In this document: in pieces, positions 18,044-27,550 of the stretch
Position numbering within the stretch: the stretch's first letter is position 1
Layout of the letters: each line of letters opens with the position of its first letter
DNA from: Brettanomyces bruxellensis
Taxonomy: Eukaryota; Ascomycota; Pichiomycetes; Pichiales; Pichiaceae
NCBI RefSeq assembly: GCF_011074885.1
Contig: NC_054685.1
Coordinates: 186,001-250,000, forward strand
DNA length: 64,000 nucleotides
Reading direction: 5' to 3'
Translations under genes and position numbers: made by a program
Notes under the pieces: generated by a model
What the model was told of the DNA's origin: nothing
The model's database searches: none
Seen by the model: only the letters and a program-made list of their open reading frames with translations

Positions 18044-20413
18044 TCAATACAATCCTTCAGCATTGTCAACAATACAGCCGACCATACCGGGCATCCGCTT
18101 CACAAGTTTACCAATTTTGTACACAGTTTCACCTGCCTTAGTCAAATTCTCAGTGACCCTTTCGACATTTATTGCTTTCACTATCACAACCATACCAACA
18201 CCAAGATTGAGCGTTTTTAGAATATCTGGGATCGGGACATTACCTTCTTTGCCGAGCCACTTGAAAATCTCCGGAACCTCCCACGTGGAAATGTCAATCT
18301 TGGCTGTAACATTATCAGGCAAGGCGCGAGGAACATTTTCAATCAAACCTCCACCTGTAATGTGGGCTAAACCCAAAATTAACCCAGACTTTATTGATGG
18401 AAGAAGCTGTTTGACGTAAATTCTTGTTGGAATAAGAACTTCTCTGCCAATAGTAGACTTAGGATTCCATGGAGCAGGATCAGTGTAGCTGTAACTACTA
18501 CTTTCAATTATTTTTCTCACCAATGAATAACCATTGGAATGAATACCGTTTGAAGCAATTCCAAGCAAAATGTCTCCGGCACCCATTTCGTCCGTACGAG
18601 GAAGCATTTCATCCTTCAAAACCGCACCAACAGCAGTTCCGTTAGTATCATAATGTCCAGGCGGATACATCCCAGGCATTTCTGAAGTTTCACCTCCAAC
18701 CAAAGCACATCCAGCCTGTTTACAGCCATCGGCAACACCACGAACAAAACTCTGAGCGACAGGTAAATCTAAATGACCCGTTGCAAAATAATCTAAAAAC
18801 ATAAGAGGCTCAGCACCCTGAACGACCAAATCGTTAACATTCATTGCCACTAAATCAATTCCCACCGTGTCATGTACATCGAGAATCTGCGCAATACGAA
18901 GCTTTGTACCAACACCATCAGTTGCTCCGACAAGAAGTGTGTTATCAATATCATTGTAACCAGCAGCCTTAAGGTCGAAAAGACCACCGAAACCACCGAG
19001 TTCTGGATTTGCTCCAGGTCTAGATGTTGACTTGACCATCTTTTTAATATTTTCAACCAACTTATTACCGGCATCAACGGAGACACCTGCTGCTTCATAA
19101 GTTAAAGTATTACCGTCCACAATTTTCGAGTCAAAGGCTCTGTGAGCTATATCGTCCCTCGTGTACTTGCCTGTGAATGTAACAAAGCCAACCCCCACAT
19201 ATGCTTTCTTAACCGCATCCTTAAGGGTATCAGATATCGCAGTAGCAGCAATAACACGACCACCAGCGGTGACAAGAGAGCCATTAACAAGCTTTGTTCC
19301 TGCATGAAAAATGAATGTATCCTCCGGTAAAGGCTCCTTAATGGATATTTTATCTCCTTTATTATATTTCACTGGATAACCGGAAGCCGCCATGACAACC
19401 GTAGCACTTGACTTTCCTTCATAGATACTGAAGGGCACACTATCAAGACGATGCTCAACAGTGGCAATCATTAAGTCTAGAAGATCACTTTTCATCAAAG
19501 GAAGAACGGTCTGAGTTTCTGGGTCACCAAACCTCACATTATATTCTAGAACCTTAGGCTCACCTTGAGGGCTGATCATCAAACCAACAAACAAAACACC
19601 GACCATAGGATAACCATCTTTTCTCATACCATCAATACTTGGTTTCAAGATGGTCTTCTCTATTTTAGATAGAAGAGAAGGAGTAGCCAGAGGTGCAGGA
19701 GCATAGGCACCCATACCACCGGTATTAAGTCCAGTATCACCATTGCCCACGCGCTTATGGTCCTGAGCTGGTGGAAGATAGACATAAGAATAACCATCAC
19801 TTATACAAAGTATAGATAACTCGTCACCTTCCAGGTATTCTTCAACCACAACTTCAGAACCTGCAGCACCAAAATTACGGTCCACCATTATCTCCTTAAG
19901 TGCTAGTAATGCTTCATCTTTATTTTCTGGAATTATGACACCTTTTCCGGCGGCGATTCCTGAAGCTTTGATAACGACCTTCGTGTTACAGTTTTGGACG
20001 TACCTTTTAGCCTCTTCATAATCAGTAAAATTCTGATAAGTAGCAGTTGGAATACCGTGCTTTTTCATGAAATCTTTTGCAAAAGCTTTGGAACCTTCCA
20101 TGCGGGCTGCAGTAGAAGAAGGACCAAATGAAGGAATACCGATTTTTGCAAAAGCATCGGCAACACCATCAACAAGAGGCTGCTCAGGGCCAGGAACCAC
20201 TAACTTAACATCATTTTTAAGTGCAAATGAAGTAAGCTCTGGATAGTCCGATGAAGACAATCCAATAGGAACGCAGGTAACATTTTTCATCGAGGCAATA
20301 CCTCCGTTACCAGGAGCACAAAATATCTTACCAATCTTGGGTGATTGCGAAAGTTTCCAGATGAGTGCATGCTCACGACCACCTTCTCCGAGAACGAGAA
20401 CATTAAACGACAT
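18044..20413 (-). CDS. ADE5,7: Bifunctional GAR synthetase / AIR synthetase (purine synthesis)
   Basis: This encodes 789 aa, against 802 in S. cerevisiae. The N-terminal GARS half (about 1-425) shows VLGEGGREHALIWKL at the start, the ATP-grasp stretch IKASGIAAGKGVIIPEN near 148-164 and the metal site VLEYNVRFGDPETQ. The C-terminal AIRS half (about 440-789) shows LLVGATDGVGTKLRIA, VGGETSEMPGMY and LAHITGGGLIENVPRAL. The two activities catalyse steps 2 and 5 of de novo purine synthesis in the cytosol. The fused arrangement is the standard fungal one, and no break is seen. Confidence 0.98.
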   Translation of the reverse strand: MSFNVLVLGEGGREHALIWKLSQSPKIGKIFCAPGNGGIASMKNVTCVPIGLSSSDYPELTSFALKNDVKLVVPGPEQPLVDGVADAFAKIGIPSFGPSSTAARMEGSKAFAKDFMKKHGIPTATYQNFTDYEEAKRYVQNCNTKVVIKASGIAAGKGVIIPENKDEALLALKEIMVDRNFGAAGSEVVVEEYLEGDELSILCISDGYSYVYLPPAQDHKRVGNGDTGLNTGGMGAYAPAPLATPSLLSKIEKTILKPSIDGMRKDGYPMVGVLFVGLMISPQGEPKVLEYNVRFGDPETQTVLPLMKSDLLDLMIATVEHRLDSVPFSIYEGKSSATVVMAASGYPVKYNKGDKISIKEPLPEDTFIFHAGTKLVNGSLVTAGGRVIAATAISDTLKDAVKKAYVGVGFVTFTGKYTRDDIAHRAFDSKIVDGNTLTYEAAGVSVDAGNKLVENIKKMVKSTSRPGANPELGGFGGLFDLKAAGYNDIDNTLLVGATDGVGTKLRIAQILDVHDTVGIDLVAMNVNDLVVQGAEPLMFLDYFATGHLDLPVAQSFVRGVADGCKQAGCALVGGETSEMPGMYPPGHYDTNGTAVGAVLKDEMLPRTDEMGAGDILLGIASNGIHSNGYSLVRKIIESSSYSYTDPAPWNPKSTIGREVLIPTRIYVKQLLPSIKSGLILGLAHITGGGLIENVPRALPDNVTAKIDISTWEVPEIFKWLGKEGNVPIPDILKTLNLGVGMVVIVKAINVERVTENLTKAGETVYKIGKLVKRMPGMVGCIVDNAEGLY

Positions 20414-20815
20414 CTTGCAAAATTAACAATATACTTGGTAGCAATAAGGTATAACAGAGCTGCAACACTTCCTCCAAAGGATGTCGTAAAGTCGATTTCT
20501 GTTTAGTAAATGGCTATGATGTTGTACTTATGAGAAGTAATCAGCAGAGACAATTTAAATTTGATGTACTGAATAATTTTCTGAACCAAAAAAAAAAAAA
20601 AAAAAAATAAATAACTTTCTTAATTACATCTGACTTCTCCATTTTTAGACCGGGAATGACTACAGAAAACACTTCTTCTTCTTATACTATGACTTCAAGA
20701 TTAAAAATAACCAAGAAATTAATTTATATCGACGCTGATACAAATATTAAATTGTGGATCATATATATTAAACGGTATTTCTTAAAGCAGATTAGGCTTT
20801 ATAAGGGACTATCCA
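20414..20815. other. ADE5,7 upstream region with poly(A) tract
   Basis: These 402 bp lie between the ADE5,7 ATG and the SGS1 stop. They include the A20 run at 20588-20607. A Bas1-type TGACTC element was sought and not found. Confidence 0.5.
20588..20607. repeat. Poly(dA) tract, 20 A
   Basis: An uninterrupted homopolymer lies about 175 bp upstream of ADE5,7. Such tracts exclude nucleosomes in yeast promoters. Exact length is prone to sequencing error. Confidence 0.7.
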
Positions 20816-23800
20816 TTAAAATTTCATTGCTCTTGGCGTAACTTTAGATGAAGATGAAGTTCTTGTAAACCCCAATTTCTGTGATGTATTATCTTGCTGA
20901 GATCTATTTCTTGTAGAAATAGGCTTTTTGGGGTTCCTGTAGGAATACTTTCTTTTCACCGACGATCTATGGCTTCCTCTTGTAGATTTTCTTTTCCTAG
21001 CTCTATAATTTCCTCCATTTGAGGTCGTCCTGTTTTGATCCACTTCTTTTACCGTGGATTGCGAATTTAAGAGTGTTTCCAACTGATTTAGGGTTCCATT
21101 ATCATCACTGTGAAAAAACTTAGAAGTGTTGCCTGTAGTGAGTGCCATTCTTGGCTGCTGAGATGAAATAGATGAAGCTATGACTTCGTTGGAACTGTTT
21201 CCCGCATAATCAAAATCCAACGATACTGCTGGGACTGTACTGGTGCCAAACAACTTTTCTCTCTCCTTCCTAAGATTTCCAAGAACTCTTTTAAAGACAC
21301 TGAAATATTGCATCTGTGACTTCTTTAAATCATCCAGCACAGTATACTCCATTTCAGTAGATGGTAGTTTTAACGCCATGTCCTTTAAAGTGGTATCCGA
21401 AGCAATCGATGTTTCTGATGCATGAGAAAATCGGGTAGAAGCTCTTGACCTTTGAGCTCGGAGGCGCATATAGCACTCATTTACATGACTTTTCATTGCT
21501 GGATCTTCAATCGTTGTTTGTCTGGGATTTGCTGCACGATAACCAAATTTTGATATCGGTACAATCTTAGCTGCTGATTGATTTATTTCAGCAGTTCTTG
21601 TAGTATTAATACCGACAGATTCCAAATCATCAATGCTAGATGTATGCGCCTCTTTTCTTGCTTTATTAGGCCTCACACTTTTGTGCGTTCGTTTAATTTT
21701 TCGTTTACCATCAGATCCCATGTGACCTTTATTGCCAGAATCATCCATAGTTTGATTAAAAGTCATAATGACTTTTTCTCCTTTGACCAACACTTTAGAA
21801 GCATTACGTCCAAGGCGTAGATAATTTGTTGCAAAACCTGCCCTATTCATTATCGACTTTTCTTCCAAATAATAATTGTGAACTAGGTGAAAGAAAACCC
21901 TTTCGACATCCACTTTAGAAAGATTTTTTCCTATCCCGTAAAACTCATTATCTGCAAGTCCACTTTTCAAAACCTTTGCACTTCTGGAACCTTTGATGGC
22001 ATCTTGAAACTGTATCATAGTGATACGAGAATTCTGAAACTGTTTTACAAGTGACATTATATTGTGAGCAAGACCGGTGACATCTTTTTTCATTTGCTTT
22101 ATGGTTCCAACCCTAGCACAATTATCACATTGCTTGTGACAATTCTTTCGATCAAAGGATTCATTAAAATATTGCAAAACTTGTTGCCGTCTGCAGTCAG
22201 TAGTATTTTCACAATACTGGATAACTTGTCGAAGTTTAGCAAGATGCTGCTCTTTACTATCCCTATCTAGCTCACGATCTCGCTGTATCAAATTCTGTAA
22301 TGTCATAGCATCCCTCATACTATAGTACATCAGACAATCAGAATGCTTACCATCTCTTCCCGCACGTCCTGTTTCTTGATAATAACCTTCTAAGTTTCGA
22401 GGCATCGTTAAATGAATGACAAAACGAACATCTGGTTTATCAATACCCATACCAAATGCAATCGTGGCACATATGACTTTAATCTGATCATGCTGCCAAG
22501 CCATCTGTACCCGAGAACGATCCTCCGTCGACATTCCCGCATGATAAAAATCACACTTTATTCCAAAAGCACACAACTTTTCTGACGTATGTTCACAAGA
22601 GTTCTTAGAGTGACAATATATAATTCCTGTGTAATTGGTATACTTTTTATTGATCAATTCAGCGATCCTCTGAACCGTATTCTTCTTCTTTGGGACGACA
22701 CCATAATAAAGGTTAGTTCGATTAAAACTTTGTTTCAGAAATTTGGGCGAGGAAAGCTTTAAATTATGCACAATATCCAGACAGACGTGATCATTAGCTG
22801 TAGCAGTAAGGGCCATAACAGGAATGTCTGGATACTGCTCTTTGAAATAACTCAAAGCCTTATAATCTGGTCTAAAGTCATGACCCCAAGACGAAACACA
22901 ATGCGCCTCATCAACAACAACTCTGGCCAATCTTCCATCTCTATGCAATTTTTCAATGGCTCTTTTACACTGACCACTGGCACTAATCATTTCAGGTGAA
23001 AAGTATACAAGGTCCAAAAAACCATTCTTGAATAAATTAAACGTTTCACGACGCACTTTAACATCAGTTCTCGAATTAAGCATTGCAGCCTTGATATGCC
23101 TATCTAACAAATGCCTAACCTGATCCTGCATTAACGAAATCAAGGGTGAGATCACAACTGTAGTACCCTTTGTCTTTCCAGAATTTACAAGAGCAGGAAG
23201 TTGATAGCAAAGAGACTTTCCTCCTCCAGTCGGCATTAAAACAAAAACATCACTACCGGAAAGGGTTGCGTTAATTGCTTCTAACTGATTTTGTCGAAAG
23301 GATTTAAGATGAAAAACGTTCGATAAAACAGAAAAAACCTCGTTTGTCCAAGGGTAAGTATTTTCTGTCATCTTTTCTGTCGATGGCTTAAGTTTGGATT
23401 CATTGTAATGATCAATCTGGTATGCGCATTCTTCTTTATTTTCCTGTTTTATAACGGTGCTTTCCACAATATTTTTTGATTCAACACCATCAATGGTGAT
23501 AAAATCATCATCAGACTCATTATCATCATCATCAGCAATCTCTATGGTTTCTAACTCCCTTTCCTCATTAAGCTGGGTGAAATAATCGCTATCTGACTTT
23601 ACAGCTATATCTTCTTCAGAATCATCTTCAATATCAACAGAAGGGCTATGCAAAATATCATTCTCATTCAATTCAGTCACCGGGTCTTCAATCTCTTCTA
23701 CATCTGATGATTTATTAATGCCTACTGTAAATGTCCCATCACCTACGCCAACGTCAACGTCAAAGTCAACATCAACATTGTCTGTAGGATCTATATGTGT

Positions 23801-25222
23801 GCTGTTGACAGCATTTATGTCATTTTCTTCTTTAGCATCAACATAAGTTACATCGGCATCGGGGGAATTATTGTACCCATCAGAGACTATAAAATCGTTC
23901 AGTTCGTTTCTCTCTTGTGTGCTTAATTTGTTCTCTGTCAACCGTTCTTCAGGATCCGTCTCGCAGTTGAGTGAAGAACTATCAGGAGCTCCACAATCTT
24001 CCCCAGTTGCACCCAATTCCAGCGATGTAGAAATAGCTTTCAATGATTCTTGATGCGCAGAATCTTTTATTGCATCGGAACTATCTGCCTGAAACTTAAT
24101 TTCTGACAAAGCAGACCTTTCACAGTTGATCTTAGCATTAAGCACATTATCTTTTGCATTTTGGATTTTTTTGTTAATAACTTTAACATCTGCATCATTT
24201 TCCGATTTTGATGATAATGCACGACACATATTACAATAAAGAGAACCTAAAGCTTCTAGTGAATCAATAAAACCATATAGATGGCTCACTAATCTCTGAA
24301 GTTCAGAATTTGCAAGATTGGATGTATTTTCATGCCTAAGATGCAAAGAAGGATAATCAAGATTAGTGTCATCTGAATTGATATATTTACTTCCATCATC
24401 CTGCTTCCCTGGAGATACGAGAATACCTTTATGATCAGGTTTTTCTCTCCGACTTGCCAAAAGTGCTTCAAGTTCATCATCATCATCATCACTGAAAAAG
24501 TCATCATCACCTTCACTGTTATTTATCACCTCATTATCATCAAATTGTTCCGCAATATTACCATGTGTTGCATTTAGATTGACTTGCCTCCCACTTTCAT
24601 TGACTTTTAGATGCTTCGTTGATTCATTTCTCTCGCTCAAAACGTCGCCATTTCTCTTCTTAGGCAAAATTTTATCACTATCTCCCGTAAGATCAATAAA
24701 ATGCTTCGAATCCGATTTTGAAGGAACGTCCTTCAGTGACAAGGCTGCTTTTTGCATTAGCTTTGTAATTTCCAGCTGATCATCGCTTTTTGAAACAGAC
24801 CTCTGAAATGTATTATGCAATTCTGGCTGTGTTAATCTCATTGCTTGTTCAATAGAAGAGGATGTACAATCATTTGATTTCTGCGTACTGGTTTTAACAG
24901 AGTTCATTGTTCCATTGCCAAAGGTTCTAGCATGTTTTGATAGTTCGCCCACTGCATCGGAAGATACTCCATCCTTACTGGTATCTAAAACTACCGATTC
25001 ATGATTATTGTCTGGTTGATTATCAAAAACATCATCTGATTCAAGATCAATTATCAAATTATTTGGTATATCGTCAACGGATAATCGAATATTAAATTCA
25101 TTTGAATGACCATATTTTGCAATTTGTTCTTCAGTAAGCTTAGGAAGTATAGGAAGCTTTCCTGGTATAAACGGTCGACAATTCCGTATCCAAGAAATTT
25201 CTTCCTTAATATTTGTAATCAT
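20816..25222 (-). CDS. SGS1: RecQ-family DNA helicase (Sgs1/BLM)
   Basis: This encodes 1468 aa, against 1447 in ScSgs1. The long acidic N-terminus (1-~630) has many Asp/Glu clusters and serves for Top3-Rmi1 and other interactions in the family. The helicase core includes motif 0 (FRQNQLEAINATLSG), Walker A MPTGGGKSLCYQLP near residue 664, the DEAH box VVDEAHCVSSWGHDFRPDY near 772, and motifs V-VI (GMGIDKPDVRFVIH, QETGRAGRDG). The RQC zinc-binding cysteines follow (CRRQQVLQYF...CDNCAR). An HRDC domain lies near 1245-1325 and the tail is basic. It resolves recombination intermediates, dissolves double Holliday junctions and resects DNA ends in the nucleus. The U2 snRNA gene lies in its upstream region. 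Confidence 0.96.
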   Translation of the reverse strand: MITNIKEEISWIRNCRPFIPGKLPILPKLTEEQIAKYGHSNEFNIRLSVDDIPNNLIIDLESDDVFDNQPDNNHESVVLDTSKDGVSSDAVGELSKHARTFGNGTMNSVKTSTQKSNDCTSSSIEQAMRLTQPELHNTFQRSVSKSDDQLEITKLMQKAALSLKDVPSKSDSKHFIDLTGDSDKILPKKRNGDVLSERNESTKHLKVNESGRQVNLNATHGNIAEQFDDNEVINNSEGDDDFFSDDDDDELEALLASRREKPDHKGILVSPGKQDDGSKYINSDDTNLDYPSLHLRHENTSNLANSELQRLVSHLYGFIDSLEALGSLYCNMCRALSSKSENDADVKVINKKIQNAKDNVLNAKINCERSALSEIKFQADSSDAIKDSAHQESLKAISTSLELGATGEDCGAPDSSSLNCETDPEERLTENKLSTQERNELNDFIVSDGYNNSPDADVTYVDAKEENDINAVNSTHIDPTDNVDVDFDVDVGVGDGTFTVGINKSSDVEEIEDPVTELNENDILHSPSVDIEDDSEEDIAVKSDSDYFTQLNEERELETIEIADDDDNESDDDFITIDGVESKNIVESTVIKQENKEECAYQIDHYNESKLKPSTEKMTENTYPWTNEVFSVLSNVFHLKSFRQNQLEAINATLSGSDVFVLMPTGGGKSLCYQLPALVNSGKTKGTTVVISPLISLMQDQVRHLLDRHIKAAMLNSRTDVKVRRETFNLFKNGFLDLVYFSPEMISASGQCKRAIEKLHRDGRLARVVVDEAHCVSSWGHDFRPDYKALSYFKEQYPDIPVMALTATANDHVCLDIVHNLKLSSPKFLKQSFNRTNLYYGVVPKKKNTVQRIAELINKKYTNYTGIIYCHSKNSCEHTSEKLCAFGIKCDFYHAGMSTEDRSRVQMAWQHDQIKVICATIAFGMGIDKPDVRFVIHLTMPRNLEGYYQETGRAGRDGKHSDCLMYYSMRDAMTLQNLIQRDRELDRDSKEQHLAKLRQVIQYCENTTDCRRQQVLQYFNESFDRKNCHKQCDNCARVGTIKQMKKDVTGLAHNIMSLVKQFQNSRITMIQFQDAIKGSRSAKVLKSGLADNEFYGIGKNLSKVDVERVFFHLVHNYYLEEKSIMNRAGFATNYLRLGRNASKVLVKGEKVIMTFNQTMDDSGNKGHMGSDGKRKIKRTHKSVRPNKARKEAHTSSIDDLESVGINTTRTAEINQSAAKIVPISKFGYRAANPRQTTIEDPAMKSHVNECYMRLRAQRSRASTRFSHASETSIASDTTLKDMALKLPSTEMEYTVLDDLKKSQMQYFSVFKRVLGNLRKEREKLFGTSTVPAVSLDFDYAGNSSNEVIASSISSQQPRMALTTGNTSKFFHSDDNGTLNQLETLLNSQSTVKEVDQNRTTSNGGNYRARKRKSTRGSHRSSVKRKYSYRNPKKPISTRNRSQQDNTSQKLGFTRTSSSSKVTPRAMKF

Positions 25223-25749
25223 TAGACGGGACTGTGAACATCAGATAATGTTGATGTTTAGATGCCAAAAGAAGCACCAAATAGATTAGCTATGTACAGT
25301 TCCGAAGGGTAAAAAATTGTTAAACCGTGTTGAATGAAGATGTGACGCGAATAAGGGCGAGCGAAAAAGTAAACACATCAAACACCAAAATGTACAATAG
25401 GTGAAAAATTAAAAATAATGAAGACAACCACAAACATTACTAGACGTTAAGATAAATCTACCCATTACACAATTCACTATAAAAAACTCTCTTCAATCAT
25501 TAATGCTAAACACATTTGGCGACAAGAAAAAACATACCTATATACCCTTATACATATTAGATCAGATCCTCAGTTCCACCAACCCTCCTCTCAAGAAGCC
25601 CAGGTTCAAAGTTAATATACTTTCCACGAACAAACACAAAACACAAACCTTTTTCTTACAAAAATTCTAAATAACAAATCAAACCCTTGCTTTGACACTT
25701 AGAAAAATGAAGAAAAAAAGGGCGTCAGAAACCGAAAAGTGTAATAGTA
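25223..25749. other. SGS1 upstream region
   Basis: These 527 bp lie between the SGS1 ATG and the U2 gene 3' side. They carry the SGS1 promoter and probably the 3' processing region of U2. No protein gene is visible. Confidence 0.45.
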
Positions 25750-25951
25750 ACGACACCCAGCTCATAAGAAACAAAGCCCAGATAAATCTGAGACTAAATT
25801 CTCGTAATAGAGCCAAGACGATCTAACGTCTTCAGAATTGCCAAAAATAAATTGTAACTAATAAGATAACTTCCGAAGAAGTTATTTCAGCTGTTACACT
25901 GAAAAGAACAGATACTACACATGATCTAAGCCAAAAGGCAAAGAGATCTTA
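25750..25951 (-). ncRNA. LSR1: U2 spliceosomal snRNA
   Basis: Reading down from about 25951, the minus strand matches the U2 5' domain: ATCTCTTTGCCTTTTGGCTT, then AGATCATGTGTAGTATCTG. This contains GTAGTA (complement of the TACTAAC branch point, at 25913-25918 on the plus strand) and continues into TTCTTTTCAGTGTAACAGCTGAAA (stem-loop IIa). A stem AACTTC-TTCG-GAAGTT follows (stem IIb with a UUCG loop). An Sm-type site ATTTATTTTTGGC lies at about 25840-25852, then a perfect hairpin AAGACG/CGTCTT at 25815-25832. The 5' ~70 nt are nearly identical to S. cerevisiae U2 as I know it. The gene looks compact (about 200 nt), unlike the 1175-nt S. cerevisiae RNA. The 3' end is uncertain by tens of bases. 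Confidence 0.93.
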
Positions 25952-26338
25952 GAGAAAGGAAAAATTTCAAAAGAAAAAAATATGCGCATTGTGGCATGGT
26001 AAAGTCTTCAAAAATGAGGAAGACCGTGAGTATTTATAGCAAGAGGAAGGAAACAGAAAAAAAAAATTTTACCCAGCGGGCGGGCGCAAAGGAACAATTA
26101 TTATTCAGAATTATGAAAACTGAATCAATGAAATTGATTTTCAAAACACTAGAAAATACCATCGTTACAAGCGATGCCATATTATAATAACTCTATGAAA
26201 TGCATACCATCAAAATAAAAAGAGGATAGTACTTATGAAAGCCATATAAATCACCAATTTATTCATGCGATTGGCATAAGAAGTGATTTACGAGTTTCTT
26301 TTCTTACTAGGTCACAGACCGTAGTCCCAATCGATTTT
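25952..26338. other. U2 promoter and PEX2 3' region
   Basis: These 387 bp lie between the U2 5' end and the PEX2 stop. A 63-codon frame at 25996-26187 reads in from the U2 promoter and is Lys/Thr-rich; I regard it as chance. Confidence 0.45.
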
Positions 26339-27550
26339 TCACACCTCACTATCTTCAAAGTTTTCGTAGTCATCAACATTGCTACGTTTGGGTTCGATAT
26401 TATCCATGCTTTGATTGTTTCCCTCATCATCCGATTCGTTAAAATTTGAAACTTCACCATCATCAGAACTCTCCAATTCGTTATCGTCCATCATTGTACT
26501 TGAAACTCTTGGAATAAACTGCTGGCAATCTCCATCATATGGCTTGCAGAATAATACTGGCTTTCCACAGCGTAAACAGTTCCAATGAGTACCATCATCA
26601 GAAACTTTATCAACCAAAACTCCCCCATTGAGCTCGTTATAGTCGTCCAACTTATTTATGATACAATAGTAGCAATACAAGTGTCCGCAGTTGGTAATAT
26701 ATGGATTTGTGACTAAATTATCCTCTATCGAGACATCTTCTCCATTATGCAAATTCTCCGAACTCTTTTTGTAGCATATTGCACAACAGGCTTGAGGAAG
26801 GAAACGATGAATATTATTGCTTCCATCTATCATTGTCTTCTTTGTATACTTATTAATATGAAATATACTCTTTAAACTTATCAAAAACTTTTTAATTGAA
26901 ATCAACGGAAGAGTAAATGCTAAGAATTCGGTCAGCGTGTTCCAGACAAGCTGACGATCTTGAAATTCATAAGATATAGCCTCAGGATTTGATGCCAAAG
27001 ACACCTCTGTATTTGATATAGGAATGTACGACACTTTTAATATCCTGTCCATCAAGCTTGGAAACTTTCCGTTCAAAAGGAAAGTAACAAAATTAGCAAG
27101 AGAGAGAATAGCATAATATTTGTTAAGCTGTCGAACTAGTTTACCTAAAGATTTGATCAGTGATCTTTCAGTAAGATTTGGTGCGTTGAGTTCTAATTCG
27201 GAAGAATACAACTGCTTTTCGAACCTGGAATATAAATATGAACCAACAATTGATGATAGAAGAAACAACTTTCGAAGTTTTGATATATTCTGCCTATATG
27301 GAGCACCTAAATCATGAAGTGTTAAATTCTGTAATCGAAGACCATACGTGTTACCTTTGCTCCAAATAGTTGATTTGAAAAGGAAAAGTTTCAATATCAG
27401 TTCGAGTTCCAAAGCGAATCTAGTTCCAAATTTTTGTATATTAATAGGTAATTTGGAATCTCCAAATGCGACTGATAACTTTGAATTTAGAGTTTTAAGA
27501 AGCTCTATATCCAACGACAATGCATCTAGTTGAAGCACCTTGTTCGGCAT
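26339..27550 (-). CDS. PEX2: Peroxisomal RING-finger E3 ligase peroxin
   Basis: This encodes 403 aa from the ATG at 27550, giving MPNKVLQLDALSLDIELLK, which matches the conserved Pex2 N-terminus. The frame stays open further upstream, but with non-homologous residues. The middle is hydrophobic, with the membrane helices of the Pex2 family (for example LTEFLAFTLPLISIKKFLI). A C-terminal RING begins CCAICYKK near residue 253, continues CGHLYCYYC near 295 and ends CLRCGKPVLF. With Pex10 and Pex12 it forms the ubiquitin ligase and export channel that recycles the Pex5 receptor at the peroxisome membrane. The tail is very acidic (Asp/Glu/Asn). The divergent neighbour is a peroxisomal-type D-amino-acid oxidase. 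Confidence 0.9.
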   Translation of the reverse strand: MPNKVLQLDALSLDIELLKTLNSKLSVAFGDSKLPINIQKFGTRFALELELILKLFLFKSTIWSKGNTYGLRLQNLTLHDLGAPYRQNISKLRKLFLLSSIVGSYLYSRFEKQLYSSELELNAPNLTERSLIKSLGKLVRQLNKYYAILSLANFVTFLLNGKFPSLMDRILKVSYIPISNTEVSLASNPEAISYEFQDRQLVWNTLTEFLAFTLPLISIKKFLISLKSIFHINKYTKKTMIDGSNNIHRFLPQACCAICYKKSSENLHNGEDVSIEDNLVTNPYITNCGHLYCYYCIINKLDDYNELNGGVLVDKVSDDGTHWNCLRCGKPVLFCKPYDGDCQQFIPRVSSTMMDDNELESSDDGEVSNFNESDDEGNNQSMDNIEPKRSNVDDYENFEDSEV

